Positions 5,727 through 13,301 of a DNA stretch of 13,301 nt are shown piece after piece. Position 1 is the first letter of the stretch. Every line of letters begins with the position of its first letter. Made by a program: the position numbers and the translations under genes. This DNA is from Micrococcaceae bacterium UBA3381 (GTDB taxonomy: Bacteria; Actinomycetota; Actinomycetes; Actinomycetales; Micrococcaceae), in assembly GCA_002358975.1 (NCBI GenBank), contig DEPX01000212.1, forward strand, positions 1 through 13,301, written 5' to 3'. The notes below the pieces were generated by a model that searched no databases, had not been told where the DNA came from, and saw only the letters and a list, made by a program, of their open reading frames with translations.

Positions 5727-6740
5727 CTAGACCGTCTGCCAAGCTTCCATCAACAGGCGATCCGAGGTTTGCTGCGCAACAGGATCCCACATGTTTCCTG
5801 TGACGAGCAGTTCATCGGCGTCCGTGTATTCTATGATGCGTTGCAGTTGGGCCCCGACGGTCGCTCGGTCTCCATAAACGGTAGACGCCAGCGCCCTATC
5901 AATGCGTCGTTGCTCTTGATCCGAGATGCTTTCGCGGTGGAGAACGGCGGGATCTTCAAGTGGTTGAAAGACACCTATACTGCGAGACCTGGCTAATGCC
6001 CAGGCCTCCGATAACGCTAGTGAATATGCCTGTGAGTCTGATTCGGCAACGACAACATTAACTGAGGCGATGACCCAGGGGTCTTGGCCGCGCGCAGCAG
6101 TGTTAAAGCCGCTGCGATATTCTTCGATAACCGGACTGGTTTGGTCAGTGTTCTCTAGCCCGTCAGTTACCGCAGGCCCGCCAAGCACCAGGCCTATGCC
6201 TCGGCTTGCCGCAAACGATGCTGCCCCGCCGCCAGTCAGCACATACAACGGAGTTTGCCCGTGATTTTGTGGGTACGCGGTGATTTCGGCGGTGCCATCC
6301 AAGTATCGGATAAGTTCGTCGACGTCGTCGGTAAAACGATCTTTGGCATCTGCAGTCTGTCGCAATCCAGCACGAATAGGTTTGGTAAACCCAACCGAGG
6401 AGCCCAACCCGGCATCAATGCGCTGACCGTATAGGGCGTGTAAAGTACCCAACTGTTCTGCGATCACGAGCGGCTGGTGGCTGGGCACCATGATTCCACC
6501 GGTGCCTAAACGAATCTTGGAGGTGGCCTCGGCCAGGTGGGGAAGTAGCAGTGTTGGGGCGGATCCGGCGATGCCCGGTACCGAGTGGTGTTCGGCGACC
6601 CAAAACCGGTGAAATCCTAGCTGCTCAGCATGCTGGGCTCGTGCGCTGACCTCTGCAAAAATCTGTGGTGCATCGATGATCTGACCATCAACGCTGCGGG
6701 TATTAGCTCGGTCGAGAATGGCAAGGGATACTGGGTGCAT
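5727..6740 (-). CDS. LLM-class flavin-dependent oxidoreductase (MsnO8-type)
   Basis: A 337-residue bacterial-luciferase-like TIM-barrel protein of normal length. Seen: an opening strand VSLAILDRA, the hallmark GFHRFWVAEHHSVPG (about residues 42-56), RLGTGGIMVPSHQPLVIAEQ and a GRIDAGLG-like segment (QRIDAGLGSS) typical of the MsnO8/YhbW group, and a C-terminal ADELLVTGN strand. These enzymes use reduced FMN and oxygen on small organic substrates. The actual substrate cannot be read from the sequence. It starts 12 bp after the ThDP-fold gene, with no strong ribosome site of its own, so it is probably co-transcribed with that gene. No lesion is seen. Confidence 0.88.
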   Translation of the reverse strand: MHPVSLAILDRANTRSVDGQIIDAPQIFAEVSARAQHAEQLGFHRFWVAEHHSVPGIAGSAPTLLLPHLAEATSKIRLGTGGIMVPSHQPLVIAEQLGTLHALYGQRIDAGLGSSVGFTKPIRAGLRQTADAKDRFTDDVDELIRYLDGTAEITAYPQNHGQTPLYVLTGGGAASFAASRGIGLVLGGPAVTDGLENTDQTSPVIEEYRSGFNTAARGQDPWVIASVNVVVAESDSQAYSLALSEAWALARSRSIGVFQPLEDPAVLHRESISDQEQRRIDRALASTVYGDRATVGAQLQRIIEYTDADELLVTGNMWDPVAQQTSDRLLMEAWQTV

Positions 6741-6752
6741 AGCGCGGTTCAG

Positions 6753-8300
6753 CTAATTTTGATGTTGCTGTACTGCCAGGACAACAACACCCTCGGTGAA
6801 CATTTGCTCATTGAGTTGATCCAGGTTCGTGATTTCATGCACCGGTAGACCATAGTAGCGAGCTAGTTCGGCCACCGGGGCTTCTTGCTGGAACACCACC
6901 AGGGCACCACGTTGCAGGCTTTTGACTGCTGTACGGAAATCCGCCAACGAATCCATCAGCCCGGATTGGTGGGTAACTACGACAACCATCCGGTCGTCAT
7001 GTGCAATTGATGCACCCATGCCGGCAACGACGGCACCGGATGAAAAGAACATATAGCCTTTATGGTCCAGCACGCGCAAATAGTTGGTCGCATAACCGGC
7101 CTGGGCAGACTGGTCAACGACGACGGTGCGTTGTTTGGGCAAAACCTGTTCGAGTCGATCAAGAAATGCCCGCGGATCTACGGTGTCTTCGCGTAATTGG
7201 TGTTCCGGGATCGGCCGGGAATTCCAATACTTGGTGCCTAAATGCTCCAGTGTTTGCTCGGTACGGTAACCGGTTTTGGCTTCTGAAATGAGCTTACTGG
7301 TCTCAACCTCTAGTGATGAGGCAACCGCCTGGGCATCAGCGATCAGTGATTGCGATACCGCACTAAAACGGCCAACCGCCCACGGGGAGGTATCGACCTG
7401 GATGATTACTGCATTCGGGCTGATCAGCCGTCCATCGCGTGTGGTCCAGTCGTCCAGCGCACACCCAAAGACCACTATCACATCAGCCCCACGGGCCAAC
7501 TCTGCGGTGGTCGGAGTCGAAATCCGGCCCAAGGTGCCGATATTGAACTGCTGATCCTCAAAGAGCCCGTGTGCTCCTGCTGACGTGGCTAACAGTGCCC
7601 CGGTAGTATCGGCCAGGGCCACCATCGAAGATTTGGCGTGCCGGGCCCCGCGCCCAGCGATGATCAGTGGCCACCGGGATTGGGCTAATGACTTGGCCGC
7701 GCGAGTGACCTGGGAAGCTTGGGGGACCGCGCCGGTACGAGGTGCCTCAAATTCCGGTTCAGCCTCATCGGTGAGCTCAGCATCGAGGTTTTCTGGGTCA
7801 ACGAGCAACACAGCTGGTAGTTGTTTATTGAGCCCTTCAATGACATCGACCATCGCCTTGGAAATATTTTGTGCTTCACCGCCAGGAACTGCCACGGCTC
7901 CAACGCCGGTAGCCAGACTGGCCCAATTTGCGGTGATACCGTTGAAGGATTCGTCAGGGGTGACCAAAATGATGATCATTGACAGTTTATCCCGCACCGC
8001 CTGGGCAATCTTGTCCAAGGTTGCCAGGAAGTCCACGGAGGCATCTAGCACCACTGCCGCCGGTGGACCACCGGCATGACGATAACCAGCGGCAGCCATG
8101 ATTGCACCGTCAGCCGTTCCAGTGCTGACCGTTTGAAAATCGATTTCTGCAATACCTTCAGCAGTTGCAATATTGCCTTCGGCATCACTAAATGCCTCCG
8201 TCAACGGTGTGTCCCAGAGTTCTTCTGGAATAAACACGGTTTCTACGCCGGTAGCAGCACATAGCTGGGCTAACCGGGTCGAGTACACCAATTGGGGCAC
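6753..8300 (-). CDS. ThDP-fold (acetolactate-synthase-like) protein lacking cofactor motifs
   Basis: A 515-residue protein with the three-domain layout of ThDP enzymes. The middle DHS-like domain is clear (SRWPLIIAGRGARHAKSSM, GTLGRISTPTTAELARGADV). In the N-terminal PYR-like domain, the helix before AAAGYRHAGGPP has alanine (about residue 63) where the catalytic glutamate of HEQ-type enzymes should be. In the C-terminal domain the GDG...N motif that binds Mg-ThDP is replaced by VVVVTHQSGLMDSL (T443-H444-Q445), and the following loop is much shorter than usual. I start at GTG 8300, which follows GAGGAGGT; a longer frame upstream looks like non-coding sequence. It is co-directional with the flavin oxidoreductase gene. 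It is probably a non-catalytic or repurposed homologue; the alignment is by eye. Confidence 0.78.
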   Translation of the reverse strand: MPQLVYSTRLAQLCAATGVETVFIPEELWDTPLTEAFSDAEGNIATAEGIAEIDFQTVSTGTADGAIMAAAGYRHAGGPPAAVVLDASVDFLATLDKIAQAVRDKLSMIIILVTPDESFNGITANWASLATGVGAVAVPGGEAQNISKAMVDVIEGLNKQLPAVLLVDPENLDAELTDEAEPEFEAPRTGAVPQASQVTRAAKSLAQSRWPLIIAGRGARHAKSSMVALADTTGALLATSAGAHGLFEDQQFNIGTLGRISTPTTAELARGADVIVVFGCALDDWTTRDGRLISPNAVIIQVDTSPWAVGRFSAVSQSLIADAQAVASSLEVETSKLISEAKTGYRTEQTLEHLGTKYWNSRPIPEHQLREDTVDPRAFLDRLEQVLPKQRTVVVDQSAQAGYATNYLRVLDHKGYMFFSSGAVVAGMGASIAHDDRMVVVVTHQSGLMDSLADFRTAVKSLQRGALVVFQQEAPVAELARYYGLPVHEITNLDQLNEQMFTEGVVVLAVQQHQN

Positions 8301-8401
8301 GATACCTCCTCGAGAATTACCAATATAAGGATACGGCGAGAAACAGCGAAGGTAAATCACCATGCTAGACGTGATGACAGTCACATACCTATAGTGGTGT
8401 C
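8301..8401. promoter_or_regulatory. Divergent promoter region
   Basis: Minus strand: TATATT (8327-8322) with TTCGCT 17 bases upstream, then GAGGAGGT just before the GTG. Plus strand: TATAGT (8390-8395) is 6 bases before the ATG at 8402, so the message for the CoA-binding protein would be leaderless. A small dyad GTGA-TGACAG-TCAC (8371-8384) lies upstream of that -10 and could bind a regulator. The -35 for the plus-strand promoter is not convincing. Confidence 0.45.
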
Positions 8402-8854
8402 ATGACACAGCTATCGAATCAGCCACAGGCCTCAAATAATCCGGTTCTAATTGAAGAATTACTTACCACACGCGGTGCAACCTGGGCGGTGGTGGGGCTT
8501 ACTGATAGCCCTCATCGTGTCGCAAAACCGGTTGCTTCGTTTCTGAAAAATGAACTGGGCATGCGTGTTGTGCCGGTTAATCCCCGTCGTGAAACCGTTA
8601 ATGGAGACCGTGCATACCGACGTATTGCCGAAGTCCCGCACACCATTGATGTGCTCCATGTTTTTGTCAATGCCGAAGCCGCTGAAGAAATCGTCGACGA
8701 CGCAATCCGATTGGGTATCAATAATATTTGGTTTCAACTCGATGTCGACAGTCCAACAGCCATTGAGAAGGCTCTTGCAGCCGGAATCAATGTGGTCGCT
8801 GATACCTGTCCCTCAATAGAGGGGCGCACACGAAGCCTCGCTTGGCGGATGTGA
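8402..8854 (+). CDS. CoA-binding-domain protein (YccU-like)
   Basis: A 150-residue Rossmann-fold protein of the CoA_binding_2 family, full length. Seen: the first strand and nucleotide loop TWAVVGLTDSPHRVAKPVAS (about 27-46), a second strand with MRVVPVNPRR (54-63), IDVLHVFVNAEAA (82-94), IWFQLDVDSPTAI and the terminal VVADTCPSIEGR. Members bind CoA or a similar nucleotide. The biological role is poorly known; they are small regulators or acyltransferase accessories rather than enzymes. It shares a divergent regulatory region with the ThDP-fold gene, which hints at a common physiological role, but this is inference. No Shine-Dalgarno is visible; a leaderless start is likely. Confidence 0.85.
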   Translation: MTQLSNQPQASNNPVLIEELLTTRGATWAVVGLTDSPHRVAKPVASFLKNELGMRVVPVNPRRETVNGDRAYRRIAEVPHTIDVLHVFVNAEAAEEIVDDAIRLGINNIWFQLDVDSPTAIEKALAAGINVVADTCPSIEGRTRSLAWRM

Positions 8855-8923
8855 CTTGTGCGGTAATGACAAGTCGGCGGGCTCTTGGACTGACCAAACC
8901 AGTGTCACCGTTCTGCATCGTTC

Positions 8924-9714
8924 TTACTCGACTCCGAGCCGGAATGTAAGTTGCCGATCATGGTTCGAATAACGTACAGCCAGTGCACGATGTGTGGGTT
9001 TGGTGTCGACGTGGCGCGATAGTATCACCGGCTCTGCATTCAAGGGCGGAGCAATATCTCGGTGCACTAGAGGTAGTCCTTCGTAGGAAATATCAGTCAT
9101 AGTTTTTGAAAAGCAGCGAATATCCAAAACCTCGGGCCACCATCGAACGTACCGTTTCATAGCTGGTTGATCGGTGCAGGACATGGGGTCGTAGGCCGCG
9201 TTCTTGCAGTAGACGCAGGGTATTATCGCCTGCGGTTGGTAGGTCCAATAAAATGAGGGGCTCGTATTCCAGAGCTTCTAATGAAACCGATGCTTGGTGG
9301 GCCATGGGATGATCTTCTGGTAGCACAACCTGCGGCAAAGTCTCGAAAAATACTCAACGACGACGCCCATGGGTAGACCAACTTGGTATAAAAATAAGAG
9401 GTCTAGGTGACCGTCATGTAGCCTTTGGGCGAGTACTTCGACGGGCTTCGTCAATGTCCAGCTGTATCTCTGGCAGGGATCGGGCGACTTGGGCCCAGAG
9501 TTCGGGTACTACTGTGGCGGTCAGGGTGGAATAGCAGCCAACCTTGACCGGGCCGCGTGGGACGTCATCCACGTTGCCGATATGTAGGGTCATTTCGTTG
9601 GCACGGTTGAGTAGATCCGTGGCTCGATCAACCAAATTTTGCCCCGCCCCGGTAGGCGTGAGCCCTTTGGCACGTCGGCGGATAAAAAGCTGTGTATTGA
9701 GGATCGTACATCGT
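8924..9714 (-). pseudogene. LysR-family transcriptional regulator, heavily disrupted
   Basis: Fragments in all three frames join into a LysR-type regulator. In order: TQLFIRRRAKGLTPTGAGQ (end of the DNA-binding domain), ATDLLNRANEMTL, GPVKVGCYSTLTATVVPELW (first effector strand), LAQRLHDGHLDLLFLYQVGL, LPQVVLPEDHPMAHQASVSL, SMVARGFGYSLLF and TDISYEGLPLVHRDIAPPLN. Frame breaks fall near 9441-9450 (GACGAAGCCCGTC, where two bases seem missing from G and C runs), at an A5 run at 9347-9351 (one base short) and at a T5 run at 9103-9107 (one base too many). The helix-turn-helix normally preceding TQLFIRR cannot be found in any frame. It is inactive as written. The start is unknown, so the upstream boundary is approximate. 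Confidence 0.8.
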
Positions 9715-9804
9715 AATGATTCATCACAAAGAAACTAGCAACTTCATCCAAAAACGACCGGCACAGGGCAAGACCTCAAAATCTACTTCATGGGCCTTGT
9801 ATGA

Positions 9805-9810
9805 GAATAT
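9805..9810 (+). promoter_or_regulatory. Candidate -10 of the DUF262 operon
   Basis: GAATAT ends 6 bases before the GTG start, which has no purine-rich ribosome site. This is the same geometry as at 3925 and 8402, consistent with a leaderless transcript. No good -35 is visible, so the call is tentative. Confidence 0.3.
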
Positions 9811-9816
9811 GGCACT

Positions 9817-11304
9817 GTGAGTATTTCGGAGACGGTCAGCGAACAATCCCACGCCTGGCACACAAAAGAGCAATTTGATGCCTACATTATGTCGGTTGAA
9901 CATGTCTTGGAACGCAGCCTGCAGATCCCGTCATATCAGCGGCCCTATACATGGACTCTCAAAAACGTCGACCAGCTGTTATCGGATATCCACGACTTTC
10001 AGCCTTCGGGCCACTACCGACTGGGCACGTTTATCCTCCATCGGCCGCCGCCTGACCACAACAGCCAAGACTCTAAGGACACTCTAGACATCGTTGATGG
10101 TCAGCAGCGCTACCTCACATTCGGGCTCATCATGCTCGCACTGAGTACCCGAACCGAGGAATTAGATAGAGATCTTTCCGCTGTGCTCTTGGCTCGGATG
10201 GAAAACATTAAGATTCCACGGCGCCGCGACGGACGAAGCGGCAAGAATCTCAGGCAAAACTATAATTACATACAGCAGGCCCTCAAAGAATGGTCTAATC
10301 AACAACTCAATACGTTCACAGAATTTTTCCTCAAAGAATGTTCCGTGGTCGTTTTAGAAGTATTCGACTTGGATGCAGCGTTTCAGCTTTTTGACTCGCA
10401 AAACACCCGCGGAAAAGCCTTATATCCGACGGATCTACTCAAGGCCTACCACCTTCGTGAATTCAGCCAATCCAATGCATCCCGCGAAGCCGTCCTGGAT
10501 ACAGTACGCAAATGGGATGCCGTCGATCCCAAGGAAATTGAACATCTGTTTGCCGGCGTGCTCTTCCCGATCAAACAGTGGTCACGACATCTCTCGGTCC
10601 CTGAACGAGGTTTTACACCCGAGCACGTGGAACTTTTCAAGGGGATCCGTGACGGAAACAAGCAATACCGCTGGGCACATTTAGCCCTGATGGCCAAGAC
10701 AACCGTCGATCGATACCGAAACGACAATGCCACCCTGCAGCAGTACGGAGTGCTTGCCGACTTCGAATTTCCCTTCCAGATTTTGGAACCGGTAATTGAC
10801 GGTGAAATGTTCTTTCGAATGGTGCATCACTACATCAATGAAGCTCGCGCTGCGGGCATTCAGCATACTCCAACAAATGAGTCCGATCCGGAAACGTTCC
10901 AGCATCACGCCGACTTAGAACACGTTCTCGATCTGTTGAAGGATATTCCGAGCGGGACTGGGAACCGTTACATCCGAGAACTCTTCGATTGCTTCCTAAT
11001 GGCCTATTTGGACCGCTTCGGGTGGTCTGATGTCCACAGAGCCGCGGATAAACTTGCCAAGCACGCCTATCTTTTACGAGTAAAGCTGCAACGCGTGAAC
11101 CAGCAGTCAATCAATAACCACGCGCTATATGTCCATCACCGAGTGGCGGACACCGATGAGAATCTGTTCACGAAAATGGCCCTGGCACAATCGCCAGATG
11201 TCATCTTGGCTCAACCACCAGTGAAAATCGACGACGAACTGGAAAAACTCGACGATTCGTTACGTCATCTCTACTCATCAACCAGCGAAGAGAACCCGAG
11301 GTAA
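9817..11304 (+). CDS. DUF262 protein (GmrS/ParB-like NTPase domain), nuclease domain absent
   Basis: A 495-residue protein. DUF262 hallmarks are clear: IPSYQRPYTW (residues 37-46), DIVDGQQRYLT (91-101) and FDSQNTRGKALYPTDLLKAY (192-211). This domain has a ParB/sulfiredoxin-like fold. In GmrS and SspE the DGQQR motif carries nucleotide hydrolysis that is regulated by modified phage DNA. The C-terminal half is helical and charged, and I find no DUF1524 HNH signature (no EH..P followed by GNL). The protein should therefore depend on a partner for cutting. The partner follows after 4 bp and carries its own DUF262 plus HNH. The start is a GTG with no visible ribosome site; the next in-frame ATG is 24 codons later, still ahead of the first motif, so the start is uncertain. 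Confidence 0.88.
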   Translation: MSISETVSEQSHAWHTKEQFDAYIMSVEHVLERSLQIPSYQRPYTWTLKNVDQLLSDIHDFQPSGHYRLGTFILHRPPPDHNSQDSKDTLDIVDGQQRYLTFGLIMLALSTRTEELDRDLSAVLLARMENIKIPRRRDGRSGKNLRQNYNYIQQALKEWSNQQLNTFTEFFLKECSVVVLEVFDLDAAFQLFDSQNTRGKALYPTDLLKAYHLREFSQSNASREAVLDTVRKWDAVDPKEIEHLFAGVLFPIKQWSRHLSVPERGFTPEHVELFKGIRDGNKQYRWAHLALMAKTTVDRYRNDNATLQQYGVLADFEFPFQILEPVIDGEMFFRMVHHYINEARAAGIQHTPTNESDPETFQHHADLEHVLDLLKDIPSGTGNRYIRELFDCFLMAYLDRFGWSDVHRAADKLAKHAYLLRVKLQRVNQQSINNHALYVHHRVADTDENLFTKMALAQSPDVILAQPPVKIDDELEKLDDSLRHLYSSTSEENPR

Positions 11305-11308
11305 AAAC

Positions 11309-13301
11309 ATGGCACCGACGAAAACACGACAAGGTCTGGATCGGTTGACCGTCAGCCAAATTTTTGATGGGGTAACCTACCGCATCCCGATTTACCAGCG
11401 TGCCTACGCCTGGGCTACACCTGAAATTCAAACGCTCCTTCGTGATGTTCGGGACGCTCGTTTGAGAAGTGAAAACTTTAGGCAAGGCGGCCCTACAGCG
11501 GACTATTACATTGGCTCCGTCGTCGTCAACGCGCTGCGCGAAGACGACGAGGTTATCTACGAAGTGGTAGATGGCCAACAACGTCTCACCACCCTTTTCA
11601 TTCTCTTATCCATTGCGCCGCGTCTACTCAGCGCGGACCATACTGACTCGTATACGGTCCCGCATAAAGGTCTGCGATTTGAAGGTCGCGAAAAGTCACA
11701 ACAAGATCTTAACCGTTTAGCACGTGATGCTGCTGGTGCGATAGGGCTGTTAAATACAGACGGAATCTCTCATGCCGCTGAACTCATCAGAAACGCTGTT
11801 CGTCGACAATCCTATAAAGCAGCCACTACTGAGGCATCGCATTCCGAGATTATTTTTGACGACCAGGACTTGGCTTATCTCCTACATCACGTAAGAATTA
11901 TCCGCACCCAGTTACCCGAGAATACTGATCTGAATCACTACTTTGAAGTGATGAATACTCGCGGGGAGCAACTTGAAAAACATGAGATCCTCAAAGCACG
12001 GATGCTAAAAGAGCTACAGCACAAACCCGAAGACCAGGATGTCTTTGCTCAGATCTGGGACGCCACCGCCCAGCTCAACCGACATATCCAGGTGCAGTTT
12101 GCCACCCACAATGCACGATCGGCAATCTTTGGCAAAGACTGGGACGAGTTTCTGCCAGAACACGGGGGTACCCTTTTTGCCGCCCTTCAACACTGTGAAA
12201 GACCTGATACCTTCGAAAACTCTGCGCATCGAAAATCTGACCTGAATGGTCGATCCGGTGCGATAAGGCTGATCGATCTCCTTGAAAACACTGAAGATAA
12301 TTTTGAGTCTGAGCCAAATCGACAAAACGATGAAGAACTTGGCTCATACGGATCCATAATCGACTTCCCGAATTTTCTGCTGCACGTCCTGAAACTCCAA
12401 CGGGGAGAAGATTACCGATGGTCACAAGAAGACGACGAAGCCACACACAGCCGCCGAATCCGTTTAGAGGACAAGTATCTTCTTGAGGAGTTCGAAACCG
12501 TTTTGCCGGGAGCTGGCGCAGACTGGGTACGCGACTTCGCCTGGTTACTTCTCCGGACCCGCTATTTGATGGACACCTATGTGATCCGGATCCAGCTCGG
12601 CCTCGCCGGCAACGATGATGAAAATTGGGTACTTCATCGCGCGTATAAATACACCTCAGACAAAACCCTACAACTGAGTGCACGTTCGACTTTCAGCTCC
12701 AGCAGTAGCTCGCCAGAGGGTGCTGCAATTCAGCGCGCTTCGGGACGTCGGGTCCTGATGCTGCAAGCCATGTTCCAAGTGACTGATACTCGACGTGCGT
12801 CGAAGTATTTTCTCTTCCAGATCTTGCGTTGGCTCCACCATAACGAGCACCGTTCCGTCGATGCTGAAGCATTTGCGCAATATTTAGAGGCCTCAGCGGT
12901 TCGACGCCTCAAAGCTCTCAAACCAGAAGCCGTCCTCAACCTTGGAACACAAGTCCCAAACTTCATCTTTAACTTTTTAGACTACGTCTTGTGGCTGAGA
13001 GGAAAAGACGAGACTCACGAGCTTGCACGTCTGGTGACGGATCCGGACCTGGTGACTATTATCAGGCGTCATGCAGATAGTTTTAGTTTCCGGTATCGAA
13101 CCTCCGTCGAGCACTTCTATCCACGGAACCCCGATACACTCCAATTGCATGAAGCATTAGCAGTTGCTGATGTCGACCATTTTGGGAATCTCTGCATCAT
13201 GTCGCGTTCGGAGAACTCGACGCGCAGCAACTTGGTGCCCACAGCAAAAGTTTCGCACTACAGATCCGAAAATCAGAGTCTAAAGTTCCAAATTATGGCT
13301 G
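11309..13301 (+). CDS. DUF262-DUF1524 (HNH) protein, GmrSD-like, cut by window end
   Basis: Open from the ATG to the window edge, 664 codons with no stop. Seen: IPIYQRAYAW (26-35), VDGQQRLTTL (87-96) and YFEVMNTRGEQLEKHEILKA (211-230) of DUF262. A long helical middle follows, and then the start of the DUF1524 HNH domain: SVEHFYPRNP with H602, DHFGNLCIM with N627 and SENSTRSN with N636, closing on a lysine (TAKVSHY). This is the fused GmrSD layout: the N-terminal NTPase/sensor controls a C-terminal nuclease that cuts modified or foreign DNA. GAGG 7 bases before the ATG is the ribosome site and overlaps the end of the first gene. The pair is clearly one operon. The C-terminal end lies outside the window. 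Confidence 0.9.
   Translation, partial: MAPTKTRQGLDRLTVSQIFDGVTYRIPIYQRAYAWATPEIQTLLRDVRDARLRSENFRQGGPTADYYIGSVVVNALREDDEVIYEVVDGQQRLTTLFILLSIAPRLLSADHTDSYTVPHKGLRFEGREKSQQDLNRLARDAAGAIGLLNTDGISHAAELIRNAVRRQSYKAATTEASHSEIIFDDQDLAYLLHHVRIIRTQLPENTDLNHYFEVMNTRGEQLEKHEILKARMLKELQHKPEDQDVFAQIWDATAQLNRHIQVQFATHNARSAIFGKDWDEFLPEHGGTLFAALQHCERPDTFENSAHRKSDLNGRSGAIRLIDLLENTEDNFESEPNRQNDEELGSYGSIIDFPNFLLHVLKLQRGEDYRWSQEDDEATHSRRIRLEDKYLLEEFETVLPGAGADWVRDFAWLLLRTRYLMDTYVIRIQLGLAGNDDENWVLHRAYKYTSDKTLQLSARSTFSSSSSSPEGAAIQRASGRRVLMLQAMFQVTDTRRASKYFLFQILRWLHHNEHRSVDAEAFAQYLEASAVRRLKALKPEAVLNLGTQVPNFIFNFLDYVLWLRGKDETHELARLVTDPDLVTIIRRHADSFSFRYRTSVEHFYPRNPDTLQLHEALAVADVDHFGNLCIMSRSENSTRSNLVPTAKVSHYRSENQSLKFQIMA

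Noticed and set aside
5715..5740. GGTCTAGACC palindrome at the end of the flavin oxidoreductase gene
   Set aside because: It includes the stop codon and has no loop or T tract, so I did not call it a terminator.
8301..8384. 28-residue N-terminal extension of the ThDP-fold protein
   Set aside because: The extension covers the divergent promoter region. GTG 8300 has a strong ribosome site directly upstream.
12075..12683. 202-codon minus-strand ORF
   Set aside because: It lies fully antisense to the DUF262-DUF1524 gene, whose motifs flank it on both sides.
1..13301. CRISPR array, rRNA or prophage genes
   Set aside because: No regularly spaced direct repeats, rRNA-like sequence or phage structural genes were seen on either strand.

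Overview
The window looks like an accessory or variable segment of an actinobacterial chromosome of moderate GC. The evidence is a CmtR-type metal sensor with the mycobacterial cysteine spacing, GTG starts, an MsnO8-type flavin oxidoreductase, an actinobacterial-style IS3 element and several start codons that sit where a leaderless transcript would begin. A member of the Micrococcales is a reasonable guess, but the genus cannot be fixed from the sequence.

Layout. (1) 3-1273: a complete IS3-family element with 25-bp ends (21/25 matching), orfA and orfB, and an A4G slippage site joining them. (2) 1323-1706: an SdpI-family membrane protein. (3) 1859-3958, minus strand: a metal-resistance block. 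An intact CmtR-like sensor overlaps a frame-broken cadD by 4 nt, and an intact ACR3-type arsenite-efflux-like permease follows. The sensor start lies inside a three-half-site operator. (4) about 3960-5640, minus strand: gene-poor and decayed. It holds a small membrane ORF, an interval with two mutually exclusive hairpins, and a three-gene run of small membrane proteins, two of which carry frame lesions. (5) 5727-8854: an LLM-class flavin oxidoreductase and a thiamine-diphosphate (ThDP)-fold protein form one minus-strand unit. They face a divergent CoA-binding-domain protein across a 101-bp region. The ThDP-fold protein keeps its fold but lacks the cofactor and catalytic signatures. (6) 8924-9714: a LysR-type regulator pseudogene with several indels and no helix-turn-helix. 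(7) 9817-13301, plus strand: a tight two-gene operon of a DUF262 protein and a DUF262-DUF1524(HNH) protein that runs off the window. It resembles GmrSD/SspE-type modification-dependent restriction and is the best candidate for an under-described defence system.

A recurring theme is single-base indels, many in homopolymer runs, in cadD, the small membrane genes and the LysR gene, while the neighbouring long genes are intact. This may be real decay, or base-calling error in an unpolished assembly. The two readings can be separated by resequencing.
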